A stretch of 64,000 nt of DNA from Flavobacterium cucumis (GTDB lineage Bacteria > Bacteroidota > Bacteroidia > Flavobacteriales > Flavobacteriaceae): NCBI RefSeq assembly GCF_900148835.1, contig NZ_FRYK01000003.1, positions 186,001 through 250,000 on the forward strand, given 5' to 3'. Under the pieces are notes generated by a model. It was not told where the DNA came from, searched no databases, and saw only the letters and a program-made list of their open reading frames with translations. Numbering within the stretch: the first letter of the stretch is position 1; each line of letters starts with the position of its first letter. The translations under genes were made by a program, and so were the position numbers. Of this stretch, positions 31,636 to 42,003 are shown piece by piece.

Positions 31636-32730
31636 TTATAAGTTTTTTGTGAGGGCTTTAATAAATTTGTTTTCAGGTAAGAATTCTTTTCCAATTACTT
31701 TTAAAGAAGTGTAAAAAGGAACTGCTATAATCATTCCGGTTACACCAAATAAAATTCCTGCAATCAAAATGATTAAAAAAATTTCTAAAGGATGTGAGTT
31801 AGTACTTTTTGAAAATATAATGGGCGAACTCAAATTATTATCGATAACTTGAACAACCGACATTCCGATTAAAACATAAATTGCTGTGGGAAGTGTTTCA
31901 GTGGCAAAATCAGCACCAGTTCCAATACCACTTATCATAATTAACAACCCAGCAATAACAGATGCTATTAGAGGGCCGATGTAAGGCACAATATTAAAAA
32001 TGGCACACAATAAAGCTATTATCAATGCATTTTCAACGCCAAAAATCAAAAAAACAATTAAGTATAGTACCATTATGATACTTAATTGAAGCAGTAACCC
32101 CAGAAAATACCGAGATAACATCTTGTTTATGGCATGAATTGAGTTAACTATTTTCTCTTTTTGATTTTCGGGTAACAATTTTTTAAAATTTAGGTAAATC
32201 GCATCGCTTTCTTTTAAAATAAAAAAGGTGATGAATAAAACCGAAGCAAATCCCATGCTAAAATTTCCTAAAGTACTCAGAAAACTATTTAAAAAATTTG
32301 GAATAAATTCGAAAGTAGTAAAGGAGGAAAGTTTGCTGCTTTGGATAAGTTGTTTGGTGTTTATGTTGTAAGCATCTAAAAAAGTGATGATGTTTTCTAA
32401 AAGAAGACTGTAATTCTTTTCCAAAGAATCAATATCTAACAAGGAAAGATTTTCTCCTTGTGATAAGATAAGAGGGATGAAAAGAAGTATAAAACCAGAT
32501 ACAACCAGAAATGCTAGGAATAGAGAACTAATTACAGCTAGGGTATTTTTAAATTTGAATTTTCTTTTTAAAAAGAGTACTAATGGTCTAAGTAATAAAG
32601 AAATTATAATGGATAAGATACAATATAGTATTACGGAGGTAATTTTATAGAGAAATAATAACGTCAATGCTGCCGTAATAAGAAATGCTACTGCTTTTAT
32701 AATACCAAGTGAAATTTCTTTCGAATTCAT
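31636..32730 (-). CDS. AI-2E family transporter (UPF0118)
   Basis: 364 residues of an integral inner-membrane protein with about eight helices: pairs near residues 12-50 and 62-95, a periplasmic or amphipathic stretch to 150, and a C-terminal helix bundle with the family motif NIVPYIGPLIASVIAGLL (about 240-257). The family name comes from TqsA; many members are Na+/H+ antiporters or of unknown role, so AI-2 export should not be assumed. First gene of a three-gene operon. Confidence 0.88.
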   Translation of the reverse strand: MNSKEISLGIIKAVAFLITAALTLLFLYKITSVILYCILSIIISLLLRPLVLFLKRKFKFKNTLAVISSLFLAFLVVSGFILLFIPLILSQGENLSLLDIDSLEKNYSLLLENIITFLDAYNINTKQLIQSSKLSSFTTFEFIPNFLNSFLSTLGNFSMGFASVLFITFFILKESDAIYLNFKKLLPENQKEKIVNSIHAINKMLSRYFLGLLLQLSIIMVLYLIVFLIFGVENALIIALLCAIFNIVPYIGPLIASVIAGLLIMISGIGTGADFATETLPTAIYVLIGMSVVQVIDNNLSSPIIFSKSTNSHPLEIFLIILIAGILFGVTGMIIAVPFYTSLKVIGKEFLPENKFIKALTKNL

Positions 32731-32751
32731 ACTTTTTGTTTTAGCTAATAT

Positions 32752-32781
32752 AAAAAAAAACTCGCTAAAATAGCGAGTTTT
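32752..32781 (-). terminator. Terminator of the M43 protease gene
   Basis: CTCGCTA (32761-32767) pairs with TAGCGAG (32771-32777). On the minus strand the hairpin is followed by nine T residues (complement of 32752-32760). It lies just downstream of the protease stop. Confidence 0.85.
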
Positions 32782-32802
32782 AATATCAAATAATAAATTA
32801 TA

Positions 32803-33753
32803 TTATCTAAATGAACTTCTAGGTCCAGATGTGCTGAAAATAGCTGCCATTCTAGAAGCTTGACCAGATGAGAACATATACATTCCTCTATCATCTGTAT
32901 AATCCATGTAGTTCATATACATTTCAAGCGGTTGTCCTGAACAAGTACTTCTGTGACCTACAGCAGGAACGCCACTGTTTGGAGCATTGTGAGTAGGTGT
33001 GTCTGCAACTAAATCAGAACCACAAGTAGCATCACCCCAAATGTGTCTTAAATTCATCCAGTGTCCTACTTCGTGAGTAGCTGTTCTTCCTAAGTTGAAA
33101 GGAGCAGTAGCAGTACCTACTCTTCCTGTATATCTTGAATCAACAACAACTCCATCAGTTGCAGAAGAACCTCCAGGGAATTGAGCATATCCTAAAATTC
33201 CACCACCAATTGTACAAACCCAATAGTTCAATTTTGTAGTTGGAGAAGTTGGGTTAATACCTCCTTGTCTAGAATTTTTCATAGCATCACGGGTCCCCCA
33301 AGACGTTTTAGTTGTAGATTTTCTTACTACATTGTCAAGAACAAATCTTACGTTAAGAGCACCTCTCACACTGTTGTAAGGGTTGCTTGAATTGTAATCT
33401 GCATTAATGCCTTGAAAATCTTCATTCAATACGTCGATTTGAGATTGTAATTGAGCTAATGAAATGTTCTCAGAAGCTGTTCTGTATAATACATTGAATA
33501 CAACAGGAATTTCTAAAACACCATTAACGATTCTACCCTCAGCAATAGCTCTGTCTGTAATTTGTTCAATCTCAGCCATTTTTTGAGCTAATAACGGGTT
33601 TTCACGCAATTGTCTTTCATGAATTTCATGAGAGGCACAACCTCTGTGATGTGCTTCTGTTGCAGCTGTGTCTTGTGTACCATTAGCGTTTTCATCGTTG
33701 CTACAAGAGAAAAGCAACATTAATGAAAAGGCAGAAAAAATTAATTTTTTCAT
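32803..33753 (-). CDS. M43 (pappalysin/cytophagalysin) zinc metalloprotease lipoprotein
   Basis: 316 residues. The signal peptide ends LLFSC with Cys17 as lipidated residue. The zinc site HEVGHWMNLRH gives His227, Glu228, His231 and His237, the M43 HExxHxxxxxH pattern, and YMNYMDYTDD supplies the Met-turn with Met283. Cysteines around SCATCGS-like positions (Cys244, Cys271) and GCASHE suit disulfides. A short prodomain (about 18-80) precedes the catalytic part. There is no type IX C-terminal domain, so it is probably surface or periplasmic via its lipid. The 177 bp upstream are over 80% A/T with no clear promoter. Confidence 0.92.
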   Translation of the reverse strand: MKKLIFSAFSLMLLFSCSNDENANGTQDTAATEAHHRGCASHEIHERQLRENPLLAQKMAEIEQITDRAIAEGRIVNGVLEIPVVFNVLYRTASENISLAQLQSQIDVLNEDFQGINADYNSSNPYNSVRGALNVRFVLDNVVRKSTTKTSWGTRDAMKNSRQGGINPTSPTTKLNYWVCTIGGGILGYAQFPGGSSATDGVVVDSRYTGRVGTATAPFNLGRTATHEVGHWMNLRHIWGDATCGSDLVADTPTHNAPNSGVPAVGHRSTCSGQPLEMYMNYMDYTDDRGMYMFSSGQASRMAAIFSTSGPRSSFR

Positions 33754-33930
33754 AATTAGTTAAATTATTTAATTTGGTTAATAATGGCACAATATTAGGA
33801 TAAAAAAAAAATATAAAAAAAATATTTTACCAAAAAATTAAGAAATATTTAAAAAATTATTAATAAAAAAGAAAAAAACTCAATGAAATAAGGATTTCAA
33901 GATGTTTTTGTTTTTTCTTAAATTTTGCGT

Positions 33931-34569
33931 TTAAAATTGGAATGCGTAATTTAAAATATTTGCCCCCATCTTTAAGGCTTTATCCCTAACATTCTGAGGG
34001 TTGTTATGGACTTCAGGGTCTTCCCAACCATCCCCTAAGTCGGTTTCGTATGTGAAAAGTAACACGATTCTACCGTCAATGAAAACGCCGAAGGCTTGGG
34101 GTTTTTGATTATCGTGTTCGTGAATTTTAGGCAATCCACCCGGAAAATTGAAAGGTTCTTGGAATAAAATATGATTAGCAGGAATTTCTGTTAACGGATT
34201 ATCTGGAAATATTTTCTGGATTTCTTTTCGGATATATTCGTTCATCCCATAATTGTCGTCAATGTGCAAAAAACCACCCGATAATAAATAATTACGAAGA
34301 TTAATAACATCGTTTGCACTTAAAACTACATTTCCATGTCCTGTCATATGAACATAGGGATAGGAGAAAATTTCGGAACTTCCAACAGCCACTGTTGCAA
34401 TTTTGGTGTTGATTTTGGTATTGATATTTTGATTGCAAAATTTGGCCAAATTAGGTAAAGAAGTCGGATTTGCATACCAATCACCACCACCTGAATATTT
34501 AACAACAGCGATTTCTTGGGTAAATCCCAAGTTCCAAACCAATACTAAAACAACTAAAATTTTATTCAT
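33931..34569 (-). CDS. DUF4159 domain protein, exported
   Basis: 212 residues. A signal peptide (MNKILVVLVLVWNLGFTQ) is followed by the DUF4159 domain: VKYSGGGDWYANPTSL, YPYVHMTGHGNVVLS, LLSGGFLHIDDNYG and GVFIDGRIVLLFTYETDLGD. The fold is class I glutamine-amidotransferase-like, but no catalytic Cys is visible. Function unknown. It overlaps rsmE by 8 nt and is the last gene of the tsaD operon. Confidence 0.85.
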   Translation of the reverse strand: MNKILVVLVLVWNLGFTQEIAVVKYSGGGDWYANPTSLPNLAKFCNQNINTKINTKIATVAVGSSEIFSYPYVHMTGHGNVVLSANDVINLRNYLLSGGFLHIDDNYGMNEYIRKEIQKIFPDNPLTEIPANHILFQEPFNFPGGLPKIHEHDNQKPQAFGVFIDGRIVLLFTYETDLGDGWEDPEVHNNPQNVRDKALKMGANILNYAFQF

Positions 34570-35266
34570 TTATCAAGGCAATTGTATGACAAGCTACTAA
34601 AGCTGCAGTTTCTGTTCGTAATCTTGTGTTTCCCAAAGTTACAGGAATAAAATGATTTTCTGTAGCCAAATTGATTTCTTTTGTAGAAAAATCACCTTCT
34701 GGACCTATTAATATAGTGATTTTCTCGTCTTTTTTGACCTCGTTTTTAAATGATTTTTTATCGGTTTCTTCACAATGTGCGATGAATTTTTGTCCATCGA
34801 TGTTTGACTTTACGAATTGGGAGAACGAAATCGGCTCATTAATTTTTGGAATGTAATAATGTAGCGATTGTTTCATTGCCGCTTGAATAATTTTTTCCGC
34901 GCGATCAGTTTTATACACTTTTCGTTCGGAATGATCGCAAATAATCGGCGTGATTTCGTGAATACCGATTTCGGTTGCTTTTTCTAAAAACCATTCCAAC
35001 CGGTCATTCATTTTAGTAGGAGCCACCGCAATATGGGTATAAAAAACATCTGGTTCTTGAGAGATTTCTTTTGTGATTTTAACTTCACATTTTTTTTCAG
35101 AAGATAAAGTTATAACAGATTCAAATAAAAACCCTTTTCCATTAGTGATATAAATAGAATCGCCTTCTTTTTTGCGTAACACTTTACTAATATGTTTACT
35201 TTCTTCTTTGTCAAAAAAGAAAGTGTCAGCCCCTTGCTTGATATCGGGATTATAAAATAGTTGCAT
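34562..35266 (-). CDS. rsmE: 16S rRNA m3U1498 methyltransferase
   Basis: Methylates N3 of U1498 in 16S rRNA. 234 residues of the SPOUT class. An N-terminal PUA-like part (HISKVLRKKEGDSIYITNGK) is followed by the knotted domain with ILIGPEGDFSTKEI and VTLGNTRLRTETAALVACH, the family signatures. Third gene of the tsaD-hydrolase-rsmE-DUF4159 run, 6 nt after the hydrolase. Confidence 0.95.
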   Translation of the reverse strand: MQLFYNPDIKQGADTFFFDKEESKHISKVLRKKEGDSIYITNGKGFLFESVITLSSEKKCEVKITKEISQEPDVFYTHIAVAPTKMNDRLEWFLEKATEIGIHEITPIICDHSERKVYKTDRAEKIIQAAMKQSLHYYIPKINEPISFSQFVKSNIDGQKFIAHCEETDKKSFKNEVKKDEKITILIGPEGDFSTKEINLATENHFIPVTLGNTRLRTETAALVACHTIALINE

Positions 35267-35272
35267 ATTTTT

Positions 35273-36241
35273 TTAATTTTTATCTAACCAGTTTTTCCAA
35301 TCTTTTCCAACGTTCTCCCAGTTATAAATTTCATAGTTTGGTTCTCCATTTTCATTAACTGGGAAAAAATTATGTTCTACATCGAAATAGGTTTTGAATT
35401 CTAAATTTTTTAAATGTAGTTGAATACTTTCTACTTGTAACAAATCGTTGTAGGGTGCATTCCAATCTTTAGTGCCATAAGTTATTAAAACTGGAATTTT
35501 AAGTTTTTTAAGATACTTAGCTGATGGTTGAGAAAAATCATAAGTAGCTTTGTAAGTATCACCACCATTGTAATCCAAATTGTCTTTATTTGCTACAACA
35601 ACTTTCCAATATTTTATTGCATCATAATCTTTGAATTTGAATATTTGTTCTTGTAAAATGTTTAAAATCCTCCCATATGGATTACCACCAGAATAAATAA
35701 GATGTGTAACTTTTTTATTTTTAGTTGCTAATTTGGCAGCAATTGTACTTCCTTCAGAATGACCTGCTAGCACTAGTTTATTTTTTGAAACCCATTTTTC
35801 TTTAAATAGTTTTTTAATGAGAAAATCATTTCTTTCAACATAATAATCTAAATAATGGTTATCTGAATATGTTTTAGGAACACTATCGTTTCCAACTAAA
35901 TACTGATAATTTTTTTTTAAATCTTTTACATCTGAAACTACTGGAACTCCGGGTTTTCCAACTACAACTACATGAAATTCATCTAAAAAATCGTTTACAT
36001 CAAATGGAAAAGTTCCATACAAACCAGTTTCATCATACTTTAATAATGGTTGAGGCATACTACCTTGACACCAAAAAAACAGAGGTTTTTGAATATTTTC
36101 TTCTCCTTTTTTTGATTGAATTAGCAAATCAATAGTTAGTTTTTTATACCCATAGGTTAAATGCTTATAACCAAAATCTTCCGGTTTTTTTTGACCAAAA
36201 GTTGTTAGGGAAATTAAGAGTAGAAAAAATATTTTTTTCAT
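35273..36241 (-). CDS. Exported alpha/beta hydrolase
   Basis: 322 residues with a signal peptide (MKKIFFLLLISLTTFGQ). The nucleophile elbow is LAGHSEGST with Ser near 166; PVLITYGTKDWNAP carries a candidate acidic residue, and FDVEHNFFPV the catalytic His. Periplasmic serine hydrolase; substrate unknown. It sits between tsaD (3 nt) and rsmE (6 nt) and may be a lineage-specific insertion into that operon. Confidence 0.8.
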   Translation of the reverse strand: MKKIFFLLLISLTTFGQKKPEDFGYKHLTYGYKKLTIDLLIQSKKGEENIQKPLFFWCQGSMPQPLLKYDETGLYGTFPFDVNDFLDEFHVVVVGKPGVPVVSDVKDLKKNYQYLVGNDSVPKTYSDNHYLDYYVERNDFLIKKLFKEKWVSKNKLVLAGHSEGSTIAAKLATKNKKVTHLIYSGGNPYGRILNILQEQIFKFKDYDAIKYWKVVVANKDNLDYNGGDTYKATYDFSQPSAKYLKKLKIPVLITYGTKDWNAPYNDLLQVESIQLHLKNLEFKTYFDVEHNFFPVNENGEPNYEIYNWENVGKDWKNWLDKN

Positions 36242-36244
36242 GCT

Positions 36245-37267
36245 TTAAAATTCAATTCGTGCTTTTGAAGTCACATCCGCCAGACTAAAGTTTTCTTCTA
36301 AATAGTTATAATACCCTACAATTCCAATCATTGCCGCGTTATCGGTTGTGTATTCGAATTTTGGAATGTAGGATTTCCAACCGTATTTTTTTTCTGCTTC
36401 TTTTAATGTAGTTCGAATTCCTGAATTTGCCGAAACACCTCCACCAATTGCAATTTGAGTGATACTCGTTTCAGCAACAGCTAATTTCAATTTATCCATC
36501 AAAATATTGATGATAGTATATTGTATTGAAGCACAAATATCCGCTTTGTTTTCTTCAATAAAATTGGGATTAAGCGCTACATTTTTTTGGATGAAGTATA
36601 AAATTTGGGTTTTTAAACCACTGAAACTAAAGTTTAAACCATCCACTTTTGGTTTGGTGAACGGAAACGCTTTGGGATTTCCTTCTTGTGCAAATTTATC
36701 AATCAATGGTCCGCCAGGATAGGGAAGTCCTAAAATTTTAGCCGATTTATCGAAAGCCTCTCCCACGGCATCATCTGTAGTTTCTCCAATAATTTCTAAA
36801 TCAAAGAAGCTATTTACTTTTACTATTTGGGTATGTCCGCCTGATATCGTTAAGGCTAAAAAAGGAAAAGTAGGTTTGTCATAGCCTTCTTCCTTAATAA
36901 AATGAGCTAAAATATGCGCCTTCATATGATTCACCGCTACCAACGGAATATCCAAAGCCATACTCATCGATTTTGCAAAAGATCCTCCCACTAGAAGCGA
37001 ACCCATTAAACCGGGACCCTGTGTAAAAGCGATACAATTCAAGTCGTTTTTGGTGATACCCGCTTTCTTAATTGCCACATCTACAACAGGAACAATGTTT
37101 TGTTGGTGTGCTCTCGAAGCTAATTCTGGAACGACACCACCATATTCTTCATGAATGGCCTGTCGGGCCACAATATTTGACAAAACAACATCGTTACAAA
37201 GTACGGCAGCAGAGGTATCGTCACACGAACTTTCGATAGCTAAAGTATATATTTTTCTTTCTGACAT
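36245..37267 (-). CDS. tsaD: tRNA threonylcarbamoyladenosine transferase subunit
   Basis: Transfers the threonylcarbamoyl group to A37 of ANN-decoding tRNAs, with TsaB and TsaE. 340 residues from ATG 37267 (MSERKIYTLAIESSCDDTSA); an ATG 9 nt upstream is possible. The metal ligands are in NHMKAHILAH, the ATP/ASKHA motifs in TISGGHTQIV and AIGGGVSANSGIR. First gene of the minus-strand operon and divergent from tamB, a conserved Bacteroidota arrangement. Confidence 0.96.
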   Translation of the reverse strand: MSERKIYTLAIESSCDDTSAAVLCNDVVLSNIVARQAIHEEYGGVVPELASRAHQQNIVPVVDVAIKKAGITKNDLNCIAFTQGPGLMGSLLVGGSFAKSMSMALDIPLVAVNHMKAHILAHFIKEEGYDKPTFPFLALTISGGHTQIVKVNSFFDLEIIGETTDDAVGEAFDKSAKILGLPYPGGPLIDKFAQEGNPKAFPFTKPKVDGLNFSFSGLKTQILYFIQKNVALNPNFIEENKADICASIQYTIINILMDKLKLAVAETSITQIAIGGGVSANSGIRTTLKEAEKKYGWKSYIPKFEYTTDNAAMIGIVGYYNYLEENFSLADVTSKARIEF

Positions 37268-37324
37268 TTTAGGCATGAAATTTGAATTGAAGATATTGTA
37301 ATTATCCTACAAAATTCCTTATTT

Positions 37325-40300
37325 TTGTTGGGTTATACTCTAAATCAATTAATTTGTAGCAAATTTAAAACAAAAGAACGTATCAAAAAATTTAAAAAAA
37401 TACTATTTCGTTCTCTAATCGCAATTTTATTGCTGTTTTTACTATTGGGTTTTCTTTTGTCTTTACCTTTTGTGCAAACGGCTCTAGGAAAATATGCTAC
37501 AGACAGTCTTAATAAGTCATTTGGGACAAATATTACCATAGGTAAAGTTGCTGTTACCCCTTTTTTAAGTGTGAAATTAGGTGATGTTTTGGTTTTAGAT
37601 CATCATCAAGATACCTTGTTTTACATTAAGAAATTAAATACCTCTATCTTAAGTTTGAAAAAAATGTATGACCCAGGTCATCCATATTTGAAAAATGTGG
37701 TATTACATGGATTGGATGTTCGCATTGTAAACTATAAAAATGAAGATTATACCAACTTAGATAAATTCATTGAAGCATTTGATGACGGTTCGCCATCATC
37801 AGGTAAGTTTAGAATGAAAGCGAATTCGATGCTGGTTTTTAAGAGTCGCTTTCAATACACGGATTACAATTTAAAAACTCCAAAAATGCTCGATTTTAAA
37901 GAGCTTAACGGTAATATTAAAGATTTTTTCATTAAAGGGGCGAATGTTACTACTTTTATTAACAGACTTTCTTTTATAGATCACAGAGGATTATTTGTAG
38001 AAAATATTACAACCGATTTTACCTATACCAAACAAAATATTTTATTGGCAGGATTAACTATGAAAACTGCTGAATCCGAAATGGTTGGAAGAGTTGAGTT
38101 GAAATATAAAAGAAAAGATTTTTCCGATTTTAATAATAAAGTTGTTTTTGATGTTCAATTTGATAAAGCTTCAATAGCATCTAACGATTTGAATTATTTT
38201 TATAATGAATTTGGAAAAGACAATGTTTTTTATGTTGATACCCATTTAAAGGGAACTTTAAACAACTTTACAACACACAACTTAAAGTTGGTTGATAAAA
38301 ATCAATCTGAAATCATTGGAAGTATCAATTTTCAGAATTTATTTGGTAAAAAAGGGCAATCCTTCTACATGAAAGGTAACTTTGATAGATTAACGTCTAG
38401 TTATCCAAGATTAATCGCAATTTTACCAAGAATTTTGGGTAAAAGTTTACCATCTACTTTGGACAAACTGGGTACGGTAACTATTATTGGTGATGTGGCA
38501 TTAACACAAAAAAAGATTAATGCTAATGTTTATTTAATTTCTAAATTAGGCGAATTAGAGAGCAATTTGGCTATGCAAAATATTGATTTTATCGATAATG
38601 CACTCTATCAAGGTACGATTGCTCTAAATGATTTTGATTTGGGTACTTTATTAGGTATACAAGATATTGGTAAAGCAACCGTAAATTTTGAAGTTGACGG
38701 AAGAGGTTTTACCCAAAAATTATTAAACACTGCCGTAAAAGGCGAAATTCAGAAGTTTTATTTTAATGGTTATAACTATCAAAATATTACTGTGGATGGT
38801 AGTATGAAAATGCCTTATTACAAAGGATATTTTAACAGTAATGATCCAAATCTAAGAATGGATTTTGATGGTGTTATCGATTTAAACAAAGCAGCTAACA
38901 ACTATGATTTCAAAGCTCAAGTAGATTATGTAGATTTACACGAACTTAATTTTGTTACAAGTGATTCTATTTCAATCTTTAAAGGTGATATTACTCTGAA
39001 AGCCAAAGGAAAATCATTTGATGATTTAAAGGGGGAATTGTTTATTCAAGATGTGTCGTATCAAAATGGTAGAGATGCTTATTATTTTGATGATTTTAAA
39101 ATTACTTCGACATTTGATAGTGAAGATGTTCGAACGATTAAAGTGGTTTCACCCGATATCATCAATGGTGAAATTATTGGTAATTTTAAAGTAAAAGAGG
39201 TTAAAAAAATTGTTGAGAATGCAGTAGGAAGTTTGTATGCTAATTATTCCCCTAATAAACTACAGAAAGGGCAGTTTTTAGATTTTAATTTTACCATTTA
39301 CGATAAAATTGTTGAAGTTTTTGTGCCCGATGTTTCAATATCAGAAAACACACAAGTTAAAGGAAAAATCAATGCAGACGAAGGGCGATTTGAGTTTGAT
39401 TTTAACTCGCCTAACATCGTAGCATATGATAACATTATCCAAAAAATAAAGATTGATATTGATAATAAAAATCCAATTTACAACGCTTATATCACCATTG
39501 ATTCTATAAAAAATAGCAACTATAAGATTGCAGATTTTAACCTTATTAATGTTACTTTAAACGATACGTTGTTTGTTCGTTCAGAGTTTAAAGGAGGAAA
39601 CAAGAGTCAAGACAGTTATGATTTGAATTTATATCATACGATTAATGCTGATAAACAGTCTATCGTAGGATTTAAAAAATCTGAAATAAAATTTAAAGAT
39701 TATTTGTGGTTCATCAATGAATTAGAAACCAATGATAATAAGATTGTCTTTGATAAGAATTTTAAGAATTTTGATTTTCAAAAAATTAGCTTATCACACA
39801 ACAATCAAAAGATGGCGTTTTTCGGAAAACTCAAGGATTCTACGTATAAAGATTTAGAACTGAATTTTGTTGATGTTGATTTGGAAAAAATTACACCATC
39901 ATTAGAAAATTTATCTTTTCAAGGGAAATTGGATGGTTTTGTGAAATTCAAACAGAATGGTGCAGTTTACGATCCTTCTTCAAGTGTAGCAATAGAGGCG
40001 TTAAAAATTAATTCTTTTTTATTAGGTGATTTGGATTTTCAAATAAAAGGAAACGAGAGTTTTAATCAATTTAAAGTCAATTCTAATTTAAAACAAGAGG
40101 GGGAAGACCGTTTTTTCTTAAATGGAAATATTAATTTTAACAAACTCCAGTCTAGCTTAGATTTAGAAGCAGGTTTAGATGAATTTAATTTAGCCCCTTT
40201 TGGTCCTTTGTTAGGCTCAATCGTTTCAAATGTTAGAGGAAACGCAACAGGAAGAGTAAATATTGCAGGTTCGCTCTCTAGCCCAGAAATTGATGGTAGG

Positions 40301-41869
40301 CTATATTTAAATGATTCTGGACTGCTTGTCCCTTATTTAAATGTAGATTATGCTTTTGAAAAAAATGCCATTTTAGACCTAACAGAGCACCAATTCAGTT
40401 TGAGGAAAATCCAAGTAACCGATACTAAATACAAAACAAAAGGAGTGTTGGATGGAACTATCAGACATAATAAGCTGAGTGAATGGCAACTCGATTTGAA
40501 TTTGAATTCCGAAAATATTTTAGCACTTGATACCAAAGATGCTGAAGGAGCTTATTATTACGGTACGGCTTTTATGAAAGGTAGGGCTAGTATTACTGGA
40601 GAAATCAATGCAATTAATATTAAGGTTGCTGGAGAATCAGAACCTGGTACTTCCATAAAAATTCCTGTTAACGACAGTGAGGATATAGGGGATAATTCTT
40701 TTATTCGATTCATTAAAAAAGAAGATTATCAAAAAGTAACAGAAAATGATATTGCTAATGTTAATAAGTACCAAGGAATTGAATTGGATTTTAATTTTGA
40801 TATCGACACTGATGCCGAAATTGAAATTATTTTAGATCGATCTTCTGGTCACGCAATGAGAGGAAGAGGGTATGGTTCCATGCAAATGAATATCAATACG
40901 CTTGGAAAATTTGAAATGTTTGGTGACTTCCAGATTCAAGAAGGGGAATATAATTTCAAATATGGAGGCTTAATCGACAAAAAGTTTATTGTTGAAAAAG
41001 GAGGAACTATTCGATGGGAAGGAGAGCCAATGGATGCTATTTTGGATTTAGAAGCGGTTTATAAAACGACGGCGAATCCTTCTGTTTTACTTGAAAGTGC
41101 CTCTATTAATAGAAAGGTAGATACCAATGTTTCAATTTTATTGAATGGGAATTTGAGTAATCCACAGCCCGATTTTAATATTAATTTCCCAAATGTAAGT
41201 TCGGTGCTAAAGAGTGAAATAGAGTACAAGCTTCAAGATAAAGATACCCGACAAACCCAAGCTTTTGCTTTGTTGTCAACAGGTTCTTTTGTTACTGCAG
41301 AAACTGCAGGAAATGCAGCTTATGGACCTCTTTTTGAGCGTGCCAACTCTATTATAAATGATCTTTTTGCAGATGAAGACAGCAAACTTCAATTCGGATT
41401 CGATTATTCTCAAGGGAATCGTTTGAATGAGGTTTCGGATCGCGTAGGGGTTACAATTAATACGCGAATCAACGATAGAATTACTATTAACGGAAAAGTT
41501 GGAGTTCCTGTCGGAGGTGTGACCGAGTCAGTTGTAGTAGGTAATTTGGAAGTATTAATTCGATTAAATGAAGACGGTACTCTTAATGCAAAAGTGTTTA
41601 ACAGGGAAAATGATGTCAATTATATTTTGGAAAGCATTGGATATACGCAAGGGCTAGGAGTGTCCTATAATGTTGAATTCGATGATTTTAAAGAAATGTT
41701 CCGAAAAATATTTACAAAGAAAAAAGCCACATCTGAATCTAACAATACTAATGACCAAATTCCAGATTCAGAACCCAACTTAGAATTTTCTGATTTCATA
41801 AACGAAAGAAAGAAAATCAAATCAGAAGGAACAAAAGAAGAACCTCTAAAAGTTCCTGAAATCGATTAA
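37325..41869 (+). CDS. tamB: Translocation and assembly module TamB-like protein
   Basis: 1514 residues. An N-terminal membrane anchor (ILFRSLIAILLLFLLLGFLL) is followed by a very long beta-rich region and a C-terminal DUF490/TamB domain (about 1080-1460, with GRGYGSMQMNINTLGKFEMF and NYILESIGYTQGLGVSYN). AsmA/TamB proteins bridge the periplasm as lipid-transfer grooves or help insert outer-membrane proteins. The start is uncertain: no ATG exists near the N-terminus. TTG 37325 is the only usual start codon before the anchor, yet it lies in a TATTTTTG box (37320-37327). Either that box is not the promoter or a non-canonical start is used. Confidence 0.88.
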   Translation: MLGYTLNQLICSKFKTKERIKKFKKILFRSLIAILLLFLLLGFLLSLPFVQTALGKYATDSLNKSFGTNITIGKVAVTPFLSVKLGDVLVLDHHQDTLFYIKKLNTSILSLKKMYDPGHPYLKNVVLHGLDVRIVNYKNEDYTNLDKFIEAFDDGSPSSGKFRMKANSMLVFKSRFQYTDYNLKTPKMLDFKELNGNIKDFFIKGANVTTFINRLSFIDHRGLFVENITTDFTYTKQNILLAGLTMKTAESEMVGRVELKYKRKDFSDFNNKVVFDVQFDKASIASNDLNYFYNEFGKDNVFYVDTHLKGTLNNFTTHNLKLVDKNQSEIIGSINFQNLFGKKGQSFYMKGNFDRLTSSYPRLIAILPRILGKSLPSTLDKLGTVTIIGDVALTQKKINANVYLISKLGELESNLAMQNIDFIDNALYQGTIALNDFDLGTLLGIQDIGKATVNFEVDGRGFTQKLLNTAVKGEIQKFYFNGYNYQNITVDGSMKMPYYKGYFNSNDPNLRMDFDGVIDLNKAANNYDFKAQVDYVDLHELNFVTSDSISIFKGDITLKAKGKSFDDLKGELFIQDVSYQNGRDAYYFDDFKITSTFDSEDVRTIKVVSPDIINGEIIGNFKVKEVKKIVENAVGSLYANYSPNKLQKGQFLDFNFTIYDKIVEVFVPDVSISENTQVKGKINADEGRFEFDFNSPNIVAYDNIIQKIKIDIDNKNPIYNAYITIDSIKNSNYKIADFNLINVTLNDTLFVRSEFKGGNKSQDSYDLNLYHTINADKQSIVGFKKSEIKFKDYLWFINELETNDNKIVFDKNFKNFDFQKISLSHNNQKMAFFGKLKDSTYKDLELNFVDVDLEKITPSLENLSFQGKLDGFVKFKQNGAVYDPSSSVAIEALKINSFLLGDLDFQIKGNESFNQFKVNSNLKQEGEDRFFLNGNINFNKLQSSLDLEAGLDEFNLAPFGPLLGSIVSNVRGNATGRVNIAGSLSSPEIDGRLYLNDSGLLVPYLNVDYAFEKNAILDLTEHQFSLRKIQVTDTKYKTKGVLDGTIRHNKLSEWQLDLNLNSENILALDTKDAEGAYYYGTAFMKGRASITGEINAINIKVAGESEPGTSIKIPVNDSEDIGDNSFIRFIKKEDYQKVTENDIANVNKYQGIELDFNFDIDTDAEIEIILDRSSGHAMRGRGYGSMQMNINTLGKFEMFGDFQIQEGEYNFKYGGLIDKKFIVEKGGTIRWEGEPMDAILDLEAVYKTTANPSVLLESASINRKVDTNVSILLNGNLSNPQPDFNINFPNVSSVLKSEIEYKLQDKDTRQTQAFALLSTGSFVTAETAGNAAYGPLFERANSIINDLFADEDSKLQFGFDYSQGNRLNEVSDRVGVTINTRINDRITINGKVGVPVGGVTESVVVGNLEVLIRLNEDGTLNAKVFNRENDVNYILESIGYTQGLGVSYNVEFDDFKEMFRKIFTKKKATSESNNTNDQIPDSEPNLEFSDFINERKKIKSEGTKEEPLKVPEID

Positions 41870-42003
41870 TTCTTCAATTTTTAATAATAAAAATAAAAAG
41901 TTATTAACGAAAACGTTTGAATTTGCAACTAAAATTAAATAGTTGGCAAAAAGCTTATTTTTTTCAATTTTCGTTTGTTAACTTTACATAAATAATCAAT
42001 TAA

